Source: Oikopleura dioica | Taxonomy: Eukaryota > Chordata > Appendicularia > Copelata > Oikopleuridae | Direction: 5' to 3' | Assembly (NCBI GenBank): GCA_907165135.1 | Contig: OU015568.1 | Location: 4,534,501-4,598,500 of the forward strand | DNA: 64,000 nucleotides | In this document: piece by piece, positions 25,321 through 37,348 of the stretch | How the letters are laid out: each line of letters starts with the position of its first letter | How positions within the stretch are numbered: position 1 is the first letter of the stretch | Made by a program: the position numbers and the translations under genes | Notes under the pieces: generated by a model | What the model saw: only the letters and a program-made list of their open reading frames with translations | Told to the model about the DNA's origin: nothing | Database searches by the model: none

Positions 25321-26891
25321 TCAAACAGTACAGTGGCCATTTGGAACAAGAATAGCATGAGGGTCATCGTAGTTTGCAATTGCTGGTAGATTTTCAAGAG
25401 TTTCTCCAACGATTGAGGTGAAGTCGTCATTAAAAACAAACTTATGAAAGTTTTGGGATCCTGAACCACCGAGTATCATGACCTGAAAACACTTACTAAA
25501 AGACAATTCGTTGATCTTTGCCTCATTATTAGGAAAAAGCACGGCTCTTGCAAATCTTCTCGGTCCATCCCAAGGAACAGTGCTGATATTCGTCCACTGG
25601 TCTTCGTACAGTCGCCAGATTTTGCTCGATTCCCTTGAAAGGCTTTACTAGAAGATCTTTAGAGATTTTTACCCAGGAAAGCCAGGAAAAACGATTACGC
25701 CAAAATCTCCCCAAACTGAAGTGTATTCTTGAATGTATTGCTCGGGGAACTCGATTCCTTCCCGAATTGACCAGCCGTAATATTTGCTACAAAAATATGA
25801 AATGGAAAAATCGTCGAAAGGGAGAATACTTATATCGCTCAACAGCATTTGTGCCGATTCCTGTATCTTCATTGTATCCTGAAATAAGAATCGGGTAGCC
25901 TTCATAAACCGGAATATGTCCACCGGTCCCTGTGTGCGAGACTTTCGGCTCTGGCAACGAGTTGTCCCAAACTTTCGATCCGTCGTAGCTTTAAAAATTT
26001 TATAGATATTCGAAAAACCTAGACTTACGTTTGGACTTTATGCTTGCCATCGTAGAGCATTACGTAAGCTTCTGGATCATCATCTGTCGGCAGAAAACCA
26101 ACAGCACCACTGTAGCAGTCGAAGAAAAATGTTTCGCCTTCAACTTTTTCTATGTCGCATTCATTCAGAATATGAGGCCCAGGCGCCTTAGATCCATCTT
26201 CATTTTCGTACCAGCCGCCAAAGAGATAGTTTTTGCCACGATAAACAAAAGAGCAGCCGTCGTTAAAGTTGTATTCCAAGTTGTCAGGGCCGTTGTTGTA
26301 GAAGGAAACCTTGATGTCTTCATTGAAGCTGTTAAAATTCGCGAGAGCTGGAAGATGATTGTAGTTTCTGTCTAGGATCAAGACCGAGCCGAGTTCTTGT
26401 GGCGGCAATGTCGGGTTGACATCTCCACAGTCGTAGTTTGGGCAAGGGCAGCCATTTGGGCAGCCCGACTCGCAGGGGCAATTCTCAAAGTCTTCCAAAA
26501 ACTGCAAAGTGCACTGATTAACACATGCAGAATCCCCGCCGCATCTGTCGAGGCACTGATACAGATCCAACTCGACCTCGTTCAAGCAGCGGTTATAATC
26601 AGGATTTTCTCCTGGCTCAGCGCAAACGCTACAAATTTCCGCGGCACAACCTTCGCACCCTTCGAAACAGTCGGTGTGGCAAGGACAGCCATCGATACAA
26701 TCAAACCCCTGTCGAACGCAGCTGTTTTGACAAGAGACATCGTCGGAGTTACAGTAGCTCAAGCATGCTACAGTTTTTTCAGCGCAGTTTGACGAGCAAA
26801 TCTCTCCAAGATCGAGGTCAACGCAGTTTTCATTTACTCTCAATAGTGGATTTTCTCGGAACCTAAAATTGTTGAAAAATGAAACATCCAT
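25321..26891 (-). CDS. Cysteine-rich plus kelch-like secreted protein (copy A)
   Basis: Exons: 26891-26029, 25988-25830, 25786-25673, 25633-25321 (482 aa from the first Met; a signal-peptide exon upstream is likely but not found). The N-terminal ~170 residues contain many Cys in patterns such as CVDLDLGEICSSNC, CQNSCVRQGFDCIDGCPCHTDC and CPCESGCPNGCPCPNYDC. The remainder resembles kelch/beta-propeller blades (FVYRGKNYLFGGWYENEDG, VIVFPGFPG, VMILGGSGS). A second gene with the same order is at 38806-40458. Such Cys-repeat/propeller proteins would suit an extracellular matrix or mucous-house role in a larvacean, but that is inference. Function unknown. Confidence 0.82.
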
Positions 26892-27117
26892 TTTCGAACT
26901 GAAACTTATTATAATGATCTTTATTCACAAAATATCCAGATGATAGCTTCTCATAAAGAATAGACCAAATGGCAGCCTGTTCATTTCATTAGAAGAAAAT
27001 TTGGCCACTTTACTTCCGTAAAATTTCCGATTTCGTCGATGTTTTATTTCTTCGACCACTTTTCTGAAATCAACGAAGACAAATACAACCTCGAAATTTT
27101 GCTCGAAAAGCATCAAT

Positions 27118-27200
27118 ACGCTACGCAGCTTTTCAATTGAGATCTTTCAGACCCTGATTCAGGTTTCTCATAGAGATTGCTGAGCGCAGCAGTGGTAAAC
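27118..27200. mobile_element. Truncated CCTGAGTCAGGGTC-family MITE
   Basis: Only a right half is visible: GCTACGCAGCTTTTCAATTG, then GATCTTTCAGACCCTGATTCAGGTTT and a degenerate end near TTGCTGAGCGC. No matching left end was found upstream. Confidence 0.5.
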
Positions 27201-27363
27201 CTGCCAAAAAGTCATACCCCTGGGGCCCCTAGTCAATAGATCTTGAAACTTCTCAATCAGTAGAAAAGCTTTTTTGTTTCTCCTCATGTTTTTTTGGTCT
27301 TGTCTATTTGCCCAATGCTAATATTTTGCGTTTTCTGAAAGAGGAAGTGAGGCTTGAAGAGAA

Positions 27364-30300
27364 ATGGAATCCGACTCGGCTAAATTTTTAGACGACCAGG
27401 AAGTTGAAATCAAAACGAGCTGGAAAAGATGGCTGGTTTTGAGCATTTTTGCGAGTTATTCGCTCATGTCCGCGTTTCAGTGGATTCAGGAAATTGAATA
27501 ATCGGCCCGTTTTTTTTTATTTTTTGGCGATTTTTTTTCAATTTTCCAAGTTTATGATTTTACCGGATATCTTCACTGAGTTCTACGGAATACCCGAGAC
27601 TGGGCTTGCCAACCTGTGTAGAAAACCTGAGTCAGGGTCAGAAAAGCGCGAGCCGACTATTTACTTACGATCTTTCAGACCCTGACTCAGGTTTTCTTCA
27701 CAGCTTGCCGAGCTCAGACCGAAGACAACCCTCGCCTGGACATCGATGATCTACATGGCAGTATTCCTCCCGTTAGTTTTTCCATCAATGGCGATCATTG
27801 AAAATCTTGGTCTCCGGAAATCCGCTCTTTTGGACTCTTTTTTCAACGCTCTAGGCGCCGGTCTAAAAATCTTCGCTGCGAAGCCCGATTTATTTTGGCT
27901 CGTCATCCTCGCTCAATTCTTCAACGCCGTTGCCGAAACGCTTGTTTTGCAGTTGCCGCCGAAAATTGCCGGATTGTGGTTTCCGGCGAATGAAATTTCG
28001 ACTGCCACGAGCTTGGGGGTCTTTGGCAATCAATTGGGGATAGCGCTGGGGTTTTTCATCCCCACTTTGTTTATCAAAGGAAACCGGTGCTGAAAATGTC
28101 ACGATTTTTTTTATTTTGAACGCCCGAAGTCGTGTAAATACGTCAAGAAAAATCGTGGGCGGGATCGTATTTGTGCAGTTTTTTTTTTGAACTGCTGGTT
28201 TTTCAGAATTCAAAATGGCTGACTCAGATAAACAAGCTTTGATATTTTTTGTAAATGGAAAGAGAATTGAAGATTTCGATGCTGATCCTGAAGAAACTCT
28301 TTTGTATTACTTGAGAAATCGATTGCGACTATGCGGAACCAAGGTTTCTTTCTGTTATCAAAAAAGCCTTGAACAATTCCTTTAGTCTGGGTGCGGAGAA
28401 GGGGGTTGTGGCGCATGTACTGCCATGATTTCCAACTATCGAAACGGCAAAGTCATCCACCGCGCTATAAATGCCTGTTTAACCCCCCTTCCCTTCATTC
28501 ATCTCTCTGCCATCACAACAATTGAAGGAATCGGGTCGACAAAAACCAAGCTTCACCGAATCCAACAAGTCCTGATCGACAATCACGGAACTCAATGCGG
28601 CTTTTGCACTCCTGGAATTGTCATGTCTATGTATGCTCTTTTGAGAAACGAGAAATTGCCGACAGAAGAGATGATAAAACGCGCGCTCCAAGGAAATTTG
28701 TGCAGATGTACAGGATACAGGCCGATTCTACAAGGCTTCAATTTTGAATTCGCCGCAAAAAATCAGGAAGAAAAAAGAGAGAATGGTCCCTGTGCGCTTG
28801 GAGAAAGCTGCTGCAAGAACAAACCACAATCATCATCATCGCCCGAAAAAGCGGTCGAAATCAACAACGACTTCATCCCAGAAGATCCCACTCAGGAGCC
28901 AATTTTTCCTCCAGAACTCAAGCTTCTCAAGACGACCACTTCATTTACCATCAATGGCCCAAGAACAACCTGGTTTGCTCCCACCGAATTTGTTCCCCTA
29001 ATCCGGTATTTGAAGGAAAATCAAGAAGTGCGAATCATCTCTGGCGGCACGATTTGCGCGCTAGAATCGAAATTTGAGCAAAAATTTCGACCAATTCAGA
29101 TTTCTACCGCCGCTGTTGAGGAATTAAAAACAATCTCAATGGACGAATTTTCACTTAGAATCGGCGCTGGGGCAACAATAACAGAGATAAGCGAATTCAT
29201 CCAAGGAGCGAAGGAAAAGAATCAAATCCTTGACTCGATTCTGGAAAGCGCAAAGTGGTTTGGTGGGGAACAAGTTCGAAATGTCGCAACAATTGGTGGC
29301 AATATCATGAGCGCTAGGGCTACTTCTGATTTGACTACCATTCTTATGGCTGCTGGCGCTCAAGCGAAATATACGACATGTGAATTGACAGACCATGGCA
29401 CTGTCTATTTCCACGATATTGATCTTGATAATAATTTCTTTCCTGGGGAAAGAATAGCCGCGATTCCAAAAGACTCCGTTCTTTATGAAGTCAATCTTTC
29501 ATTATGCCCGAAAACAGCGTTTTTTCGATCTTACAAGCAGTCTAAAAGAAAAGAAAATGATACAGCCATTGTCAATGCTGCTTTCTTCCTTGATTTCAAC
29601 GAAAATTCAAGCACTATAAAAACGCTACGGATGGCATTTGGCGGCGTTGCGAAAACTGTTCGACTCGCAAAATGTGCCGATTCTTTTGTTGGTCGATCCT
29701 GGGACGAAAAATTATTGAAAGACGTCAGTGAAGCGTTGCAGGCAGAATTTGATGTTTCCGACTTTCCAGTTGGATATGTTGCTTACAGAAAATGTCTGAT
29801 TACATCTTTCTTCTTCAAGTTTTTCATCACTGTTAATCATGAGCTTGGTGGCGAAAAGAACCAAATTGGACTCGAGCGCGGTTCTTTTTCGAGCATCAGG
29901 TGTGCTGATGTTGATCACTCTCTCGCACCAGTTGGAAAATCTACTCGAATAATTTCCGCAGCAAAACAAGCCACTGGAGAAGCACAGTTTCTGGACGACA
30001 TGCCAAAACTCGATAGAGAGTTGTATTTTGCCCCGGTTTTATCGCCCAAAGCGCATGCTAAAATTCTCTTCGTTGATTTCACCGAGGCAGATGCTCTCCA
30101 AGGCGTGGTGGGTCACGTGACATGGGAAGATGTAAGAGGTGGCAATGAAATCAATGACGAAGAGTATTTCAGAAAAGAGACTGTAACTTCCACTGGTCAA
30201 ATCATTGCAGGAATTCTTGCGGACGATGAAAAAACTGCTCGAAGAGCAGCAAAACTAGTCAAAATTGAATACGAAGTGATCGAGCCGGTAGTTGTGACGA

Positions 30301-33300
30301 TCGAAGACGCGATTAAATTCGATAAATATCTTCCCAACGCTCCTTCGATCCGCCACGATCGAGGAGACCCAGATGCCGCTTATGAAAAAGCAGAGCACAG
30401 GATTGAATCATCCGTGCGATTCGGGAGCCAGGAGCATTTTTACCTCGAGACACAGGGCAGTTATTGCATTCCGATCGACAATTCGGATGAATTTCACGTC
30501 ATTTCAAGCTGCCAAAATATCCTGGAAGGTCAATCTTCCGTTGCACGAGTTCTTAATGTGCCGATGAATCACGTGAAATTCTCAGTAAAACGGCTTGGTG
30601 GAGGTTTCGGAGGAAAAGAAATGCGGTTCAGGCTGCTTTGCGGGGGCGTCGCCGTCGCGGCGCAGAAATTCAACCGACCGGTTAGATGTGCTTTGGACAG
30701 AGAGGAAGACATGCTCTACTCTGGAGGTCGCCACTCATGCTTGTCCAAGTACAAAGTTGGATTTGAAAGCAGTGGTAAAATCACCTCCGTCTCCATCGAT
30801 GGCTACGCGAACGCTGGCTACTCGGAAGATGTCTCCATCGGCATGCTTTCCCGCTACATCGACCACTGCTTTAACTGCTATCACTTTCCGAACTACAGGG
30901 TCGTTGGTCACTGCATGATGACAAACACAAGATCGAATACTGCTTTCAGAGGAACAGGAGGGCCACCGGGAATGCTGGTCGCGGAGGATATCGTGCATAA
31001 AGTCGCGGATTACCTGAAAATGCCAGTTGATGATGTTCGAAAAATAAACATGTTGAAGAGAGGCGATCGACTCCCATACGGGCCGTGTGATAAACAGCTT
31101 TTGGACGAGGATCACATTTTGGAAGAAATCTACGAAAAAGCCAATGAGTCGTTCAAAATCGATGAGCGCCGAAAAATCATCAAAAAATTTAATGAAAAGC
31201 ATCAATTCACGAAGAAAGGAGTCGCCCTGGTTCCGATCATGTTTGGACTTGGCTTCGGACTCAAACATCTTAATTCTGGAGGAGCTTTGGTCCAAATTTA
31301 CACAGGTAAAATCAATCTTGAAATCTCTGCTCGGCATCATTTTAGATGGCAGCGTGCTTGTCGCTCATGGTGGCATCGAAATGGGACAGGGCTTGTATAC
31401 GAAAATGATTCAAATCGCTTCAAAAGAGCTGGGAGTGCCGATGGAAAAGATTCATACTCTAGAAACCTGCTCAACGACTGTTCCAAACGCAGCGCCAACT
31501 GCTGCTTCTGTGTCTTCAGATCATATCGGTTTCGCGGTGAAAAAAGCTTGTGAAGAATTAAGGGAACGCCTCTCGGTAAAGAAAAACCAAAATCGATGAT
31601 AAAGATTTCAGGTTATTGATGAAACGGATCCATTTATAACCTGGGAGGAAAAAATCAAGAAAGCGTATCTCCAGCGAATCAGCTTATCCGCCTCAGCATT
31701 TGGCCAGTCTTCAAGAATCGAGTGGGATCCAGTGACTAGAATAGGGAGGAAATATAATTACTACTGCTACGGAGTCTGTGGCTCAGAAGTCGAAGTTGAT
31801 TTGCTCACTGGAGACCATATCGTAATCCATTTGTTTTTGTCTTTTTCATATATTTCCGTAGATCCGGGAAGTTGAAATTCTCATGGACATTGGAAAATCG
31901 CTCAACCCTGCTGTCGATATCGGCCAAATCGAAGGCGCTTTTATCCAAGGAGTTGGGCTCATGACTCTTGAAGAAGAACTATTCAAGCCTGAGGGCGAGC
32001 AACTGACTAAAGGACCCGGAAGTTATAAAATCCCTGCTTTTGGGGATATTCCAGAGAAGTTCAAAGTGTCGCTTTTTGACAAAACGAGTAACAGACACGG
32101 CCTTTTTCATTCAAAAGTTAGATCTCTTCGACGCAAAATATAATCAAAACATAGGGCTGTGGAGAGCCGCCGCTGTTGATGGCTTCTAGCGTGCTTTATG
32201 CAATTCGAGATGCAGTAAGGCAAGTTAATAATGAAGAAATTATGAGCTGGAATTCACCTGCAACGGCTGAGCAAATCCGATTGAGTGTTAATGATTCTAT
32301 CGCGAAGATGGTAAAAAAATTTTGAGTTGGACAGTTGAAAATCAATGATAATTCAGGCGGGTCAAAGCACTGGCGAATCTGAGAGTGTGATCAGAAGATG
32401 AAATTCATGAAAAAGAATTTTTTGTTTCTAAAAATAAAATTTCTATTCAAACAGAAAAAATAAGAAAACTAATTATTTTTTATTTCGTGACATTTTCAGC
32501 ATCGGTTAAAAAGGCGTGTTTTTGGAGCAAGACTTCTATTTTGACCAGAACTCAACTTTAATTCAAAACTCATCCACCCTAAACTTTGACGAAACGGGAA
32601 AAGAAATCCAAATTTTTCTTGCGTCCGTGGCCGGGGTCTGCATCCTCGAGTTTTTACTGGTCATCTTTCTCTTCCCTTCGAAGCCGCAGTTCTTCGCAAA
32701 TAAGAGCTCTTTCGAAAAAGCTCAGAATTCAAAAGAAAAAGAAGGCCCCTTATCAGGCTTTCTTTCCATTCTCAAACGGCTTCTCATTCACAAATCTTAC
32801 ATGCTTCTTTTGGTAAATTACGGCTTGATCGTCGGGGTCTACTACGCCGTTTCAACCCTTCTGAGCCAGCTTCTGTCGCACGAAGCAGCTACAGTAGGAC
32901 TGATGGGCGCGCTCATGGTCATAACAGGACTCTTCGGATCCGTCCTTGGCGGAATCTTATTGGACAAGACGAAAGCATTCAAGAAAATTTCGCTCGTCTT
33001 CTATGTCTTCACCTTGATTTGCTGCTCGATTTTCACCGGAGTTCTGATGCTTGGAAACAAAGTGACTGATTTCGTTCTTATTGGAGTACTTGGCTTCTTC
33101 ATGACTGGATATTTACCGATTGGGTAAGTTTCAAAGAAGGATTTTTTTCCATTTTTAGCTTCGAATTCGCTGCGGAGTTGACGTACCCAGAGCCAGAAGC
33201 AATTTCTTCAGGTCTTTTAAATTGGGCAGGAATGACTTTTGGACTTGTAACGACGCAAATCTGCCAAATCGTCATTGTAAAATTGGTAAAAATCGACTGA

Positions 33301-33435
33301 ATTATTTCTCCTAGATAAATTAAGGGTATATTTCCGACATGCGGAATTATGATTGGAATGCTTGTAATTGGACTGTGCTTACTTTTTGCGATCAAGGAAG
33401 ATCTTCGAAGACATCAAGTTGAACAAAAAACTTGA
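27364..33435 (+). CDS. flvcr: FLVCR-type major facilitator transporter, split by nested gene
   Basis: Exons: 27364-27489, 27551-about 27608, about 27720-28079, 32514-33123, 33159-33285, 33325-33435. The protein starts [31 protein letters not shown] and the following AFQWIQ are typical of FLVCR1/2, heme/choline/ethanolamine carriers of the MFS in the plasma or mitochondrial membrane. Further landmarks are [54 protein letters not shown] and, after the long intron, [20 protein letters not shown] and [13 protein letters not shown]. Intron 1 is CAG|GA...AAG. Exons 2 and 3 are separated by a MITE. The 4.4-kb intron 28080-32513 (AAAG|GA...AAAG|GC) encloses a complete xanthine dehydrogenase gene; joining across it gives [11 protein letters not shown] in frame. 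Confidence 0.88.
27613..27714. mobile_element. CCTGAGTCAGGGTC-family MITE acting as an FLVCR intron
   Basis: The left TIR reads TTGCCAACCTGTGTAGAAAA then CCTGAGTCAGGGTC; the right TIR is its complement, CCTGACTCAGGTTTTCTTCA then CAGCTTGCCGAGC. It interrupts the FLVCR frame between FYGIPET and [10 protein letters not shown] with no ordinary intron around it. Confidence 0.75.
28080..32513. mobile_element. TIR/TSD-bounded segment forming the host intron of XDH
   Basis: The left edge has AACCGGTGCTGAAAATGTCA plus CGA (28082-28104) and the right edge its complement (32485-32507), with 22 of 23 bases matching. Outside lie AAAGG (28076-28080) and AAAGG (32510-32514). Removing the segment to one AAAGG copy restores the FLVCR coding frame exactly. 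The edges read GA...AG as an intron; canonical alternatives fail, because the CAG at 32499 would bring in an in-frame TAA. Between the repeats lies the whole xanthine dehydrogenase gene. Confidence 0.7.
28215..32401 (+). CDS. xdh: Xanthine dehydrogenase-like molybdo-flavoenzyme
   Basis: Exons: 28215-28343, 28386-31305, 31346-31575, 31612-31821, 31862-32116, 32155-32310, 32357-32401 (1314 aa, close to the usual ~1330). It oxidises hypoxanthine and xanthine to urate in cytosol or peroxisome. The N-terminal 2Fe-2S domains show [16 protein letters not shown] and CGFCTPG...CRCTGYRPI. The FAD domain includes [17 protein letters not shown]. The Moco domain has [52 protein letters not shown] and [10 protein letters not shown] with the catalytic Glu. 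The GGP after FRG is more like XDH than aldehyde oxidase, but the usual FRGF is FRGT here. A pyrimidine tract and AG (28206) lie 8 nt before the ATG, a possible trans-splice acceptor. The gene sits inside an intron of the FLVCR gene, on the same strand. Confidence 0.94.
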
Positions 33436-33788
33436 GTTCTTATAAAAAGTTCAGTTTTACTTCCTAAAGTTCTTTTCTACATAATAAAATAAGCATAAAA
33501 GAAGAGAAAGTGCGAGAAACTTTTGTTAAGTGATATAATTTGAATTATACGACTCGCGAGAAGTATCACAGCTTCGCGTACGTAATCATTATTCTTAGTG
33601 TCAAATAAAAATTAACGGCGACTTTTGCATGATTACTTATTTTCTACGTCGACTAAGCTTTTATCTTCTGCTGCCATAAAAATAAAATATCGTTAAATTA
33701 ATGAGAAAAACCATTTTTATACGACAGTGTCTTCTGAGTCGGATAAGCTTAGTGTGACAAAAAACTTTCATAGAGATTTTCCGTGAAA
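33436..33788. promoter_or_regulatory. Spacer before mucin-like gene
   Basis: An AT-rich 353-bp spacer between the FLVCR stop and the mucin-like gene. No element or obvious TATA box is recognised; it presumably holds the FLVCR 3'UTR and the next promoter. Confidence 0.4.
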
Positions 33789-36255
33789 ATGAAGCTTTAC
33801 CTTCTTTTTACCGGAATTCTTGCAAAGAGAGAATCTTCTAGAGCTGAATTCACCACTGACTTCCCATTCGACTTGATCACGGATTACACGACCGAGCTAC
33901 CGGGTGATTTAGTGACTTATTTCGCAGCTGATTCTAGCACTGATTCCCAAACCGATGAAGACTTAGAGCAAGAAGGCTTTACTACTGACTATCCCGCAAA
34001 CATCACCTCTTCTTTTGAAGCGCCAATATCCTCAACAACTATTCCTACTTCCACAAGCTCAACAGCAACATCAACAACAAGAACCACAGCTACATCGACA
34101 TCCGAATCTTCGACCAGAAGTACAATTTCTACAACGACCTCTTCTGAAGGTTCTTCGGGTGATTCTTCGGATGACTTTACCACTGAGTATCCATACTTTG
34201 ACACAGAAGACTTTACAACTGACTTACTCGTGGATTTCACCTCCCCTTCAGAAGAGCTTTCGTCTTCAACACTAAGTACCTTGATGTCAACTTCAACATC
34301 CACAACAAGATCGACAGCAAGCTCGACAACTGAGCCCCAAACTAAAACCACGACAAAAGAATCTTCAACGGAGTCAACGACAGAGTATCAAGGAACAGTC
34401 TCCACCGCGGATTACACTTCTACTTCCGAAAACTTTCATACGTCCACAAGCTCAACAGCAACGTCAACAACAAGAACAACAATGACATCAACAACTGAAA
34501 ACTCTTCGGGCGATTTTACTACTGACTATCCATACTTTGGCTCAGGAGATTATACAACTGATTCCCTTGAGGATTTCACCTCTACTTCAGAAGAGCCATC
34601 ATCTTCTACATTTAGTACGTTGACGGAAACTTCAACATCATCGACAGCATCTTCAACCCTTGCTTCAACACGATCACCACCCACTTGTCTTCAAAACACG
34701 GCCTTTGGTGACATTTTCGTCTGGGAAATCGCGCCTGGCATGGACAAGCCATCTCCTTATTCAAATTTCGAGCATGAAATCGCAAACTTTGCCGGAGACA
34801 CTCAAGATTGTCAGCGAGAGTGTGCAAGTTTCGCCGGCTGTTACAAGGAGCGGACTCTCGAAAAAACGTCGTAAATTTCTGATCTTAAAAATCATAAGCC
34901 GGAAGTACCATGAATGAGTCCAATAAAAGCTCCATCATGATGTTGACAACAATATTTGCGAGCTTCGTGGTGATGAAATTACTTTCTCAGAAGACGGAAA
35001 TGACTATGCGGTTTCTGGTAAATCCTGCGAATCCAGCTATGAGTGGATAGATTACGCGGTGAATCTCGAGTTTTATTGTCTTTTTTCGACTTCGCAAACT
35101 CCTGAGGATTTTCTCGCTATGCTGAATAGCTATAATCCACCTGGCTGGGTTACTTACACATCTCTTGGTTTTGCCTATTCGTACGAGTTTGCATTCGAAT
35201 TGGCTACAAACGTACCTTGGATTCAGCCAGCTGGACCAAATCAGATTTGGATCGCATTCGTTGGCGAACTTCATATACGATTCGAAAACTTTAATTTCTC
35301 CCGAAAGCGCCGATTTGCCATCCCTGAGGTTGAAGTTGACAGCGTCATTCAAGATGTCGCTGCCAACGCAACCACTGAGTTCCAATCGTCCATCGATGCT
35401 GGGAACGCTACTGTAGCTATTACAACAAATACAACCGTGGAAGTTGAAGAAGTCGCGCCAGTTATTGATCCTTTAGATCCGACATCTACACTTGCTCCAA
35501 CAACAACAAGCACTACAACCACCTCGACAACTACAACTACAACTACCACGACAACAGCAACTACCACTACTTCTACGACCACAGCAACATCAACAACCAC
35601 CACGACAATTACAACTACGACGACAAGAACGACAACTTCTACGTCATCAACTACTACAAGTTCATCAACAACGACAACAGCGAGCACAACTACCATTAGT
35701 TCAAACTCTACTGGGACGATTCCTCAACTAGGAAGTCTTTATGACTTGGGATTTTAATCAAAGCATCTGATTTATTTCAATAATAATTATCATCTTTTAT
35801 AACTTGTACAGAAAAATCCCGACAAAAGACACCCTTGAATTGGTTTTATCTGATGCCGTGGCCGATCACCCAAACAACAAACTGAAAAATTTCTATAAAA
35901 TCAAGGCTCGTTTCGGCTGGTTCAACGATTACGTCGAAACTCCCTGCGTGAATCCCGCCGGTGCTGGTCCAGGAAAAGGTCACTTACAGCCAAACATTAC
36001 TCTCTTGAGCAAAACTCAAAGACCTTTATAAAAGGAATCGCACCAGACTTTGTTGACCCGACGATTTCAATAAACGATCCTTGTCTTGCCGCCAAAACTT
36101 TCTACAATGCTCTCCTTGGCTTCTACGATGATTTCGTCTGCCTTGACAGAATCAGAAACAGAGGAATCACGAAAAACGTTGACAACAAACTCGACCAAGC
36201 AAAAGATCTTTTCAACCGAATCTTGAGAAAGACAACCTGTCCTCTTCTTGTTTAG
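33789..36255 (+). CDS. Secreted Thr/Ser-rich mucin-like protein with PAN-like domain (copy 1), frameshifted 3' end
   Basis: Exons: 33789-34847, 34930-35714, 35812-36255. MKLYLLFTGILA is a signal peptide. Residues ~20-310 are Ser/Thr-rich with degenerate repeats around DFTTDYPYF and TSTSE. A Cys-containing, PAN/apple-like module follows (CQRECASFAGCYK|LHHDVDNNICELRGDE), then an unfamiliar domain (EFYCLFSTSQTPEDFLAMLN), a dense poly-Thr tract (35500-35700) and a Cys-bearing C-terminal domain (GWFNDYVETPC). Both introns fit only as GA-AG (AAG|GAG...AAAAG and TGG|GAC...ACAG). Compared with its copy at 41.8-43.6 kb, one base is missing around 36002-36008, so the frame runs into TAA at about 36029. 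The next frame continues, conserved, to KTTCPLLV and a stop at 36253-36255. It is therefore a recent loss of the C-terminus or a sequence error. Confidence 0.75.
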
Positions 36256-36319
36256 ATAACAATAAGAGATTTTCTTTTACTATTTTGCTGTAGCATGTTT
36301 CTTTCATCTTTACACTATC

Positions 36320-36642
36320 CAGGGTTCGGTAATTTGAGCTCAAGCTAAAACTCATTTTGGCTAGACGCTCAAATTTCCTCAAATTGAGAACTCAAAGTGA
36401 CTTGAGAAATCATTTTGAGAAGATTTGAGAGTTTTGAGAGTTTTGAGTTTTTGGGAGATTTGAGAGTTTTGAGTTTTCAAAACTCAAATTAAGCGAGCAC
36501 TTCCTTGATTGGCTCATGGATCGCCAGAATTGATTTCTAACGCGAGCTCTCATCTCTGAGTTCTCAAAACTCAAATTAAAAAACGTGAGTCTCAAGCTTT
36601 GTTTCCTTGAGTTTTAGCGTGAGCTCAAATTACCGAACCCTG
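36320..36642. mobile_element. hAT-like MITE with 8-bp TSD
   Basis: TIR CAGGGTTCGGTAATTTGAGC and its complement GCTCAAATTACCGAACCCTG. An exact 8-bp TSD ACACTATC lies at 36312-36319 and 36643-36650. The interior consists of TTTGAGAGTTTTGAG-type repeats. It lies between the mucin-like gene and the convergent small gene; the duplicate locus near 43.7 kb lacks it. Confidence 0.85.
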
Positions 36643-36711
36643 ACACTATCTATAATAAATTATAATTTATAATAAGTGTATTCGGCATTTTTCGAAGTTT
36701 GTTTTAAGATT

Positions 36712-37212
36712 TCAATATTTTCGACGAATTTCAGCCAGACTCGCTACCGACCCGATCGGAGTCATTTTACTTTCAACAGAGGACCAGTAGTGCAAATTCT
36801 GCGCTCCATTTGTGTAATATCGATCATTTGTGCAGCCAAATCTTCCAGTATTGAAGCGTTCTCCAAAACTTAAAATTTGCTTATCTCAACAGCTCTGCAA
36901 AAGTTACCTGAATCTGGACTTGACGGGATCTTTCGGACAATAATCCTTATTGTTAGTTCCTTGCCAATATTTGAAGCCACTCTTTGCTCTGAAAAATTCA
37001 AACTCAAGTTTAATGATTCTGATTCAAAGCTGACCTTAAACTGTAAGAAGACTGAAGGGCTCTAATCGATTTATTTCTTTGGCGCTCCTCACTTTCGAAA
37101 ATTTCAAAAACATAAGCTCAAGTTCACTTTGAAGATTTTTTTCTTTGAGAAATTTTCCTTGTTGATTTCAAATACAAGTGTGGGAGGTGAAGAGCTGATG
37201 CTGATTGAAAAG
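36712..37212 (-). CDS. Small Cys-containing gene, copy 1 (5' end missing)
   Basis: Visible exons: 37212-37170, 37116-37035, 36988-36908, 36868-36712, matching the 43, 82, 81 and 157 nt of the copy at 43743-44241. The coded part includes SEERQRNKS, YSLRAKSGFKYWQGTNNKDY, CPKDPVKSRF and a C-terminus GRFGCTNDRYYTNGAQNLHY ending AEIRRKY. Not recognised. The first of its introns fits only as GA-AG (ATTT|GAAATC). Upstream the sequence runs into one end of a MITE (CCTGTGTAGGAGACCTGACT at about 37257) that is cut off by a fold-back array at 37349, so no first exon is found. It may be a decayed copy. Confidence 0.6.
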
Positions 37213-37348
37213 CTAAATAATGATGAAAAATCGATTTAGTTTTTGGGCTCAACATCCTGTGTAGGAGACCTGACTCAGGTTCCGAAAAGTCGCGTAGCTG
37301 CTTTTTCAAAAACGAAGCCGCTTTGCAACATCACTATTGATTAGTGGA

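Noticed and set aside
25487-25500. 14-nt GTAAGTGTTTTCAG inside the kelch-like gene, and a 17-nt GTAATCATTTTTTTCAG at 56260-56276
   Set aside because: Both look like miniature introns, but the reading frame runs through intact and removal would shift it; they are too short for splicing.
26031-26866. Plus-strand frames opposite the Cys-rich/kelch gene
   Set aside because: Antisense shadows of Cys/Gly codons in a well-supported minus-strand gene.
30735-31340. 201-codon frame antisense to xanthine dehydrogenase
   Set aside because: A shadow of a strongly conserved coding exon.
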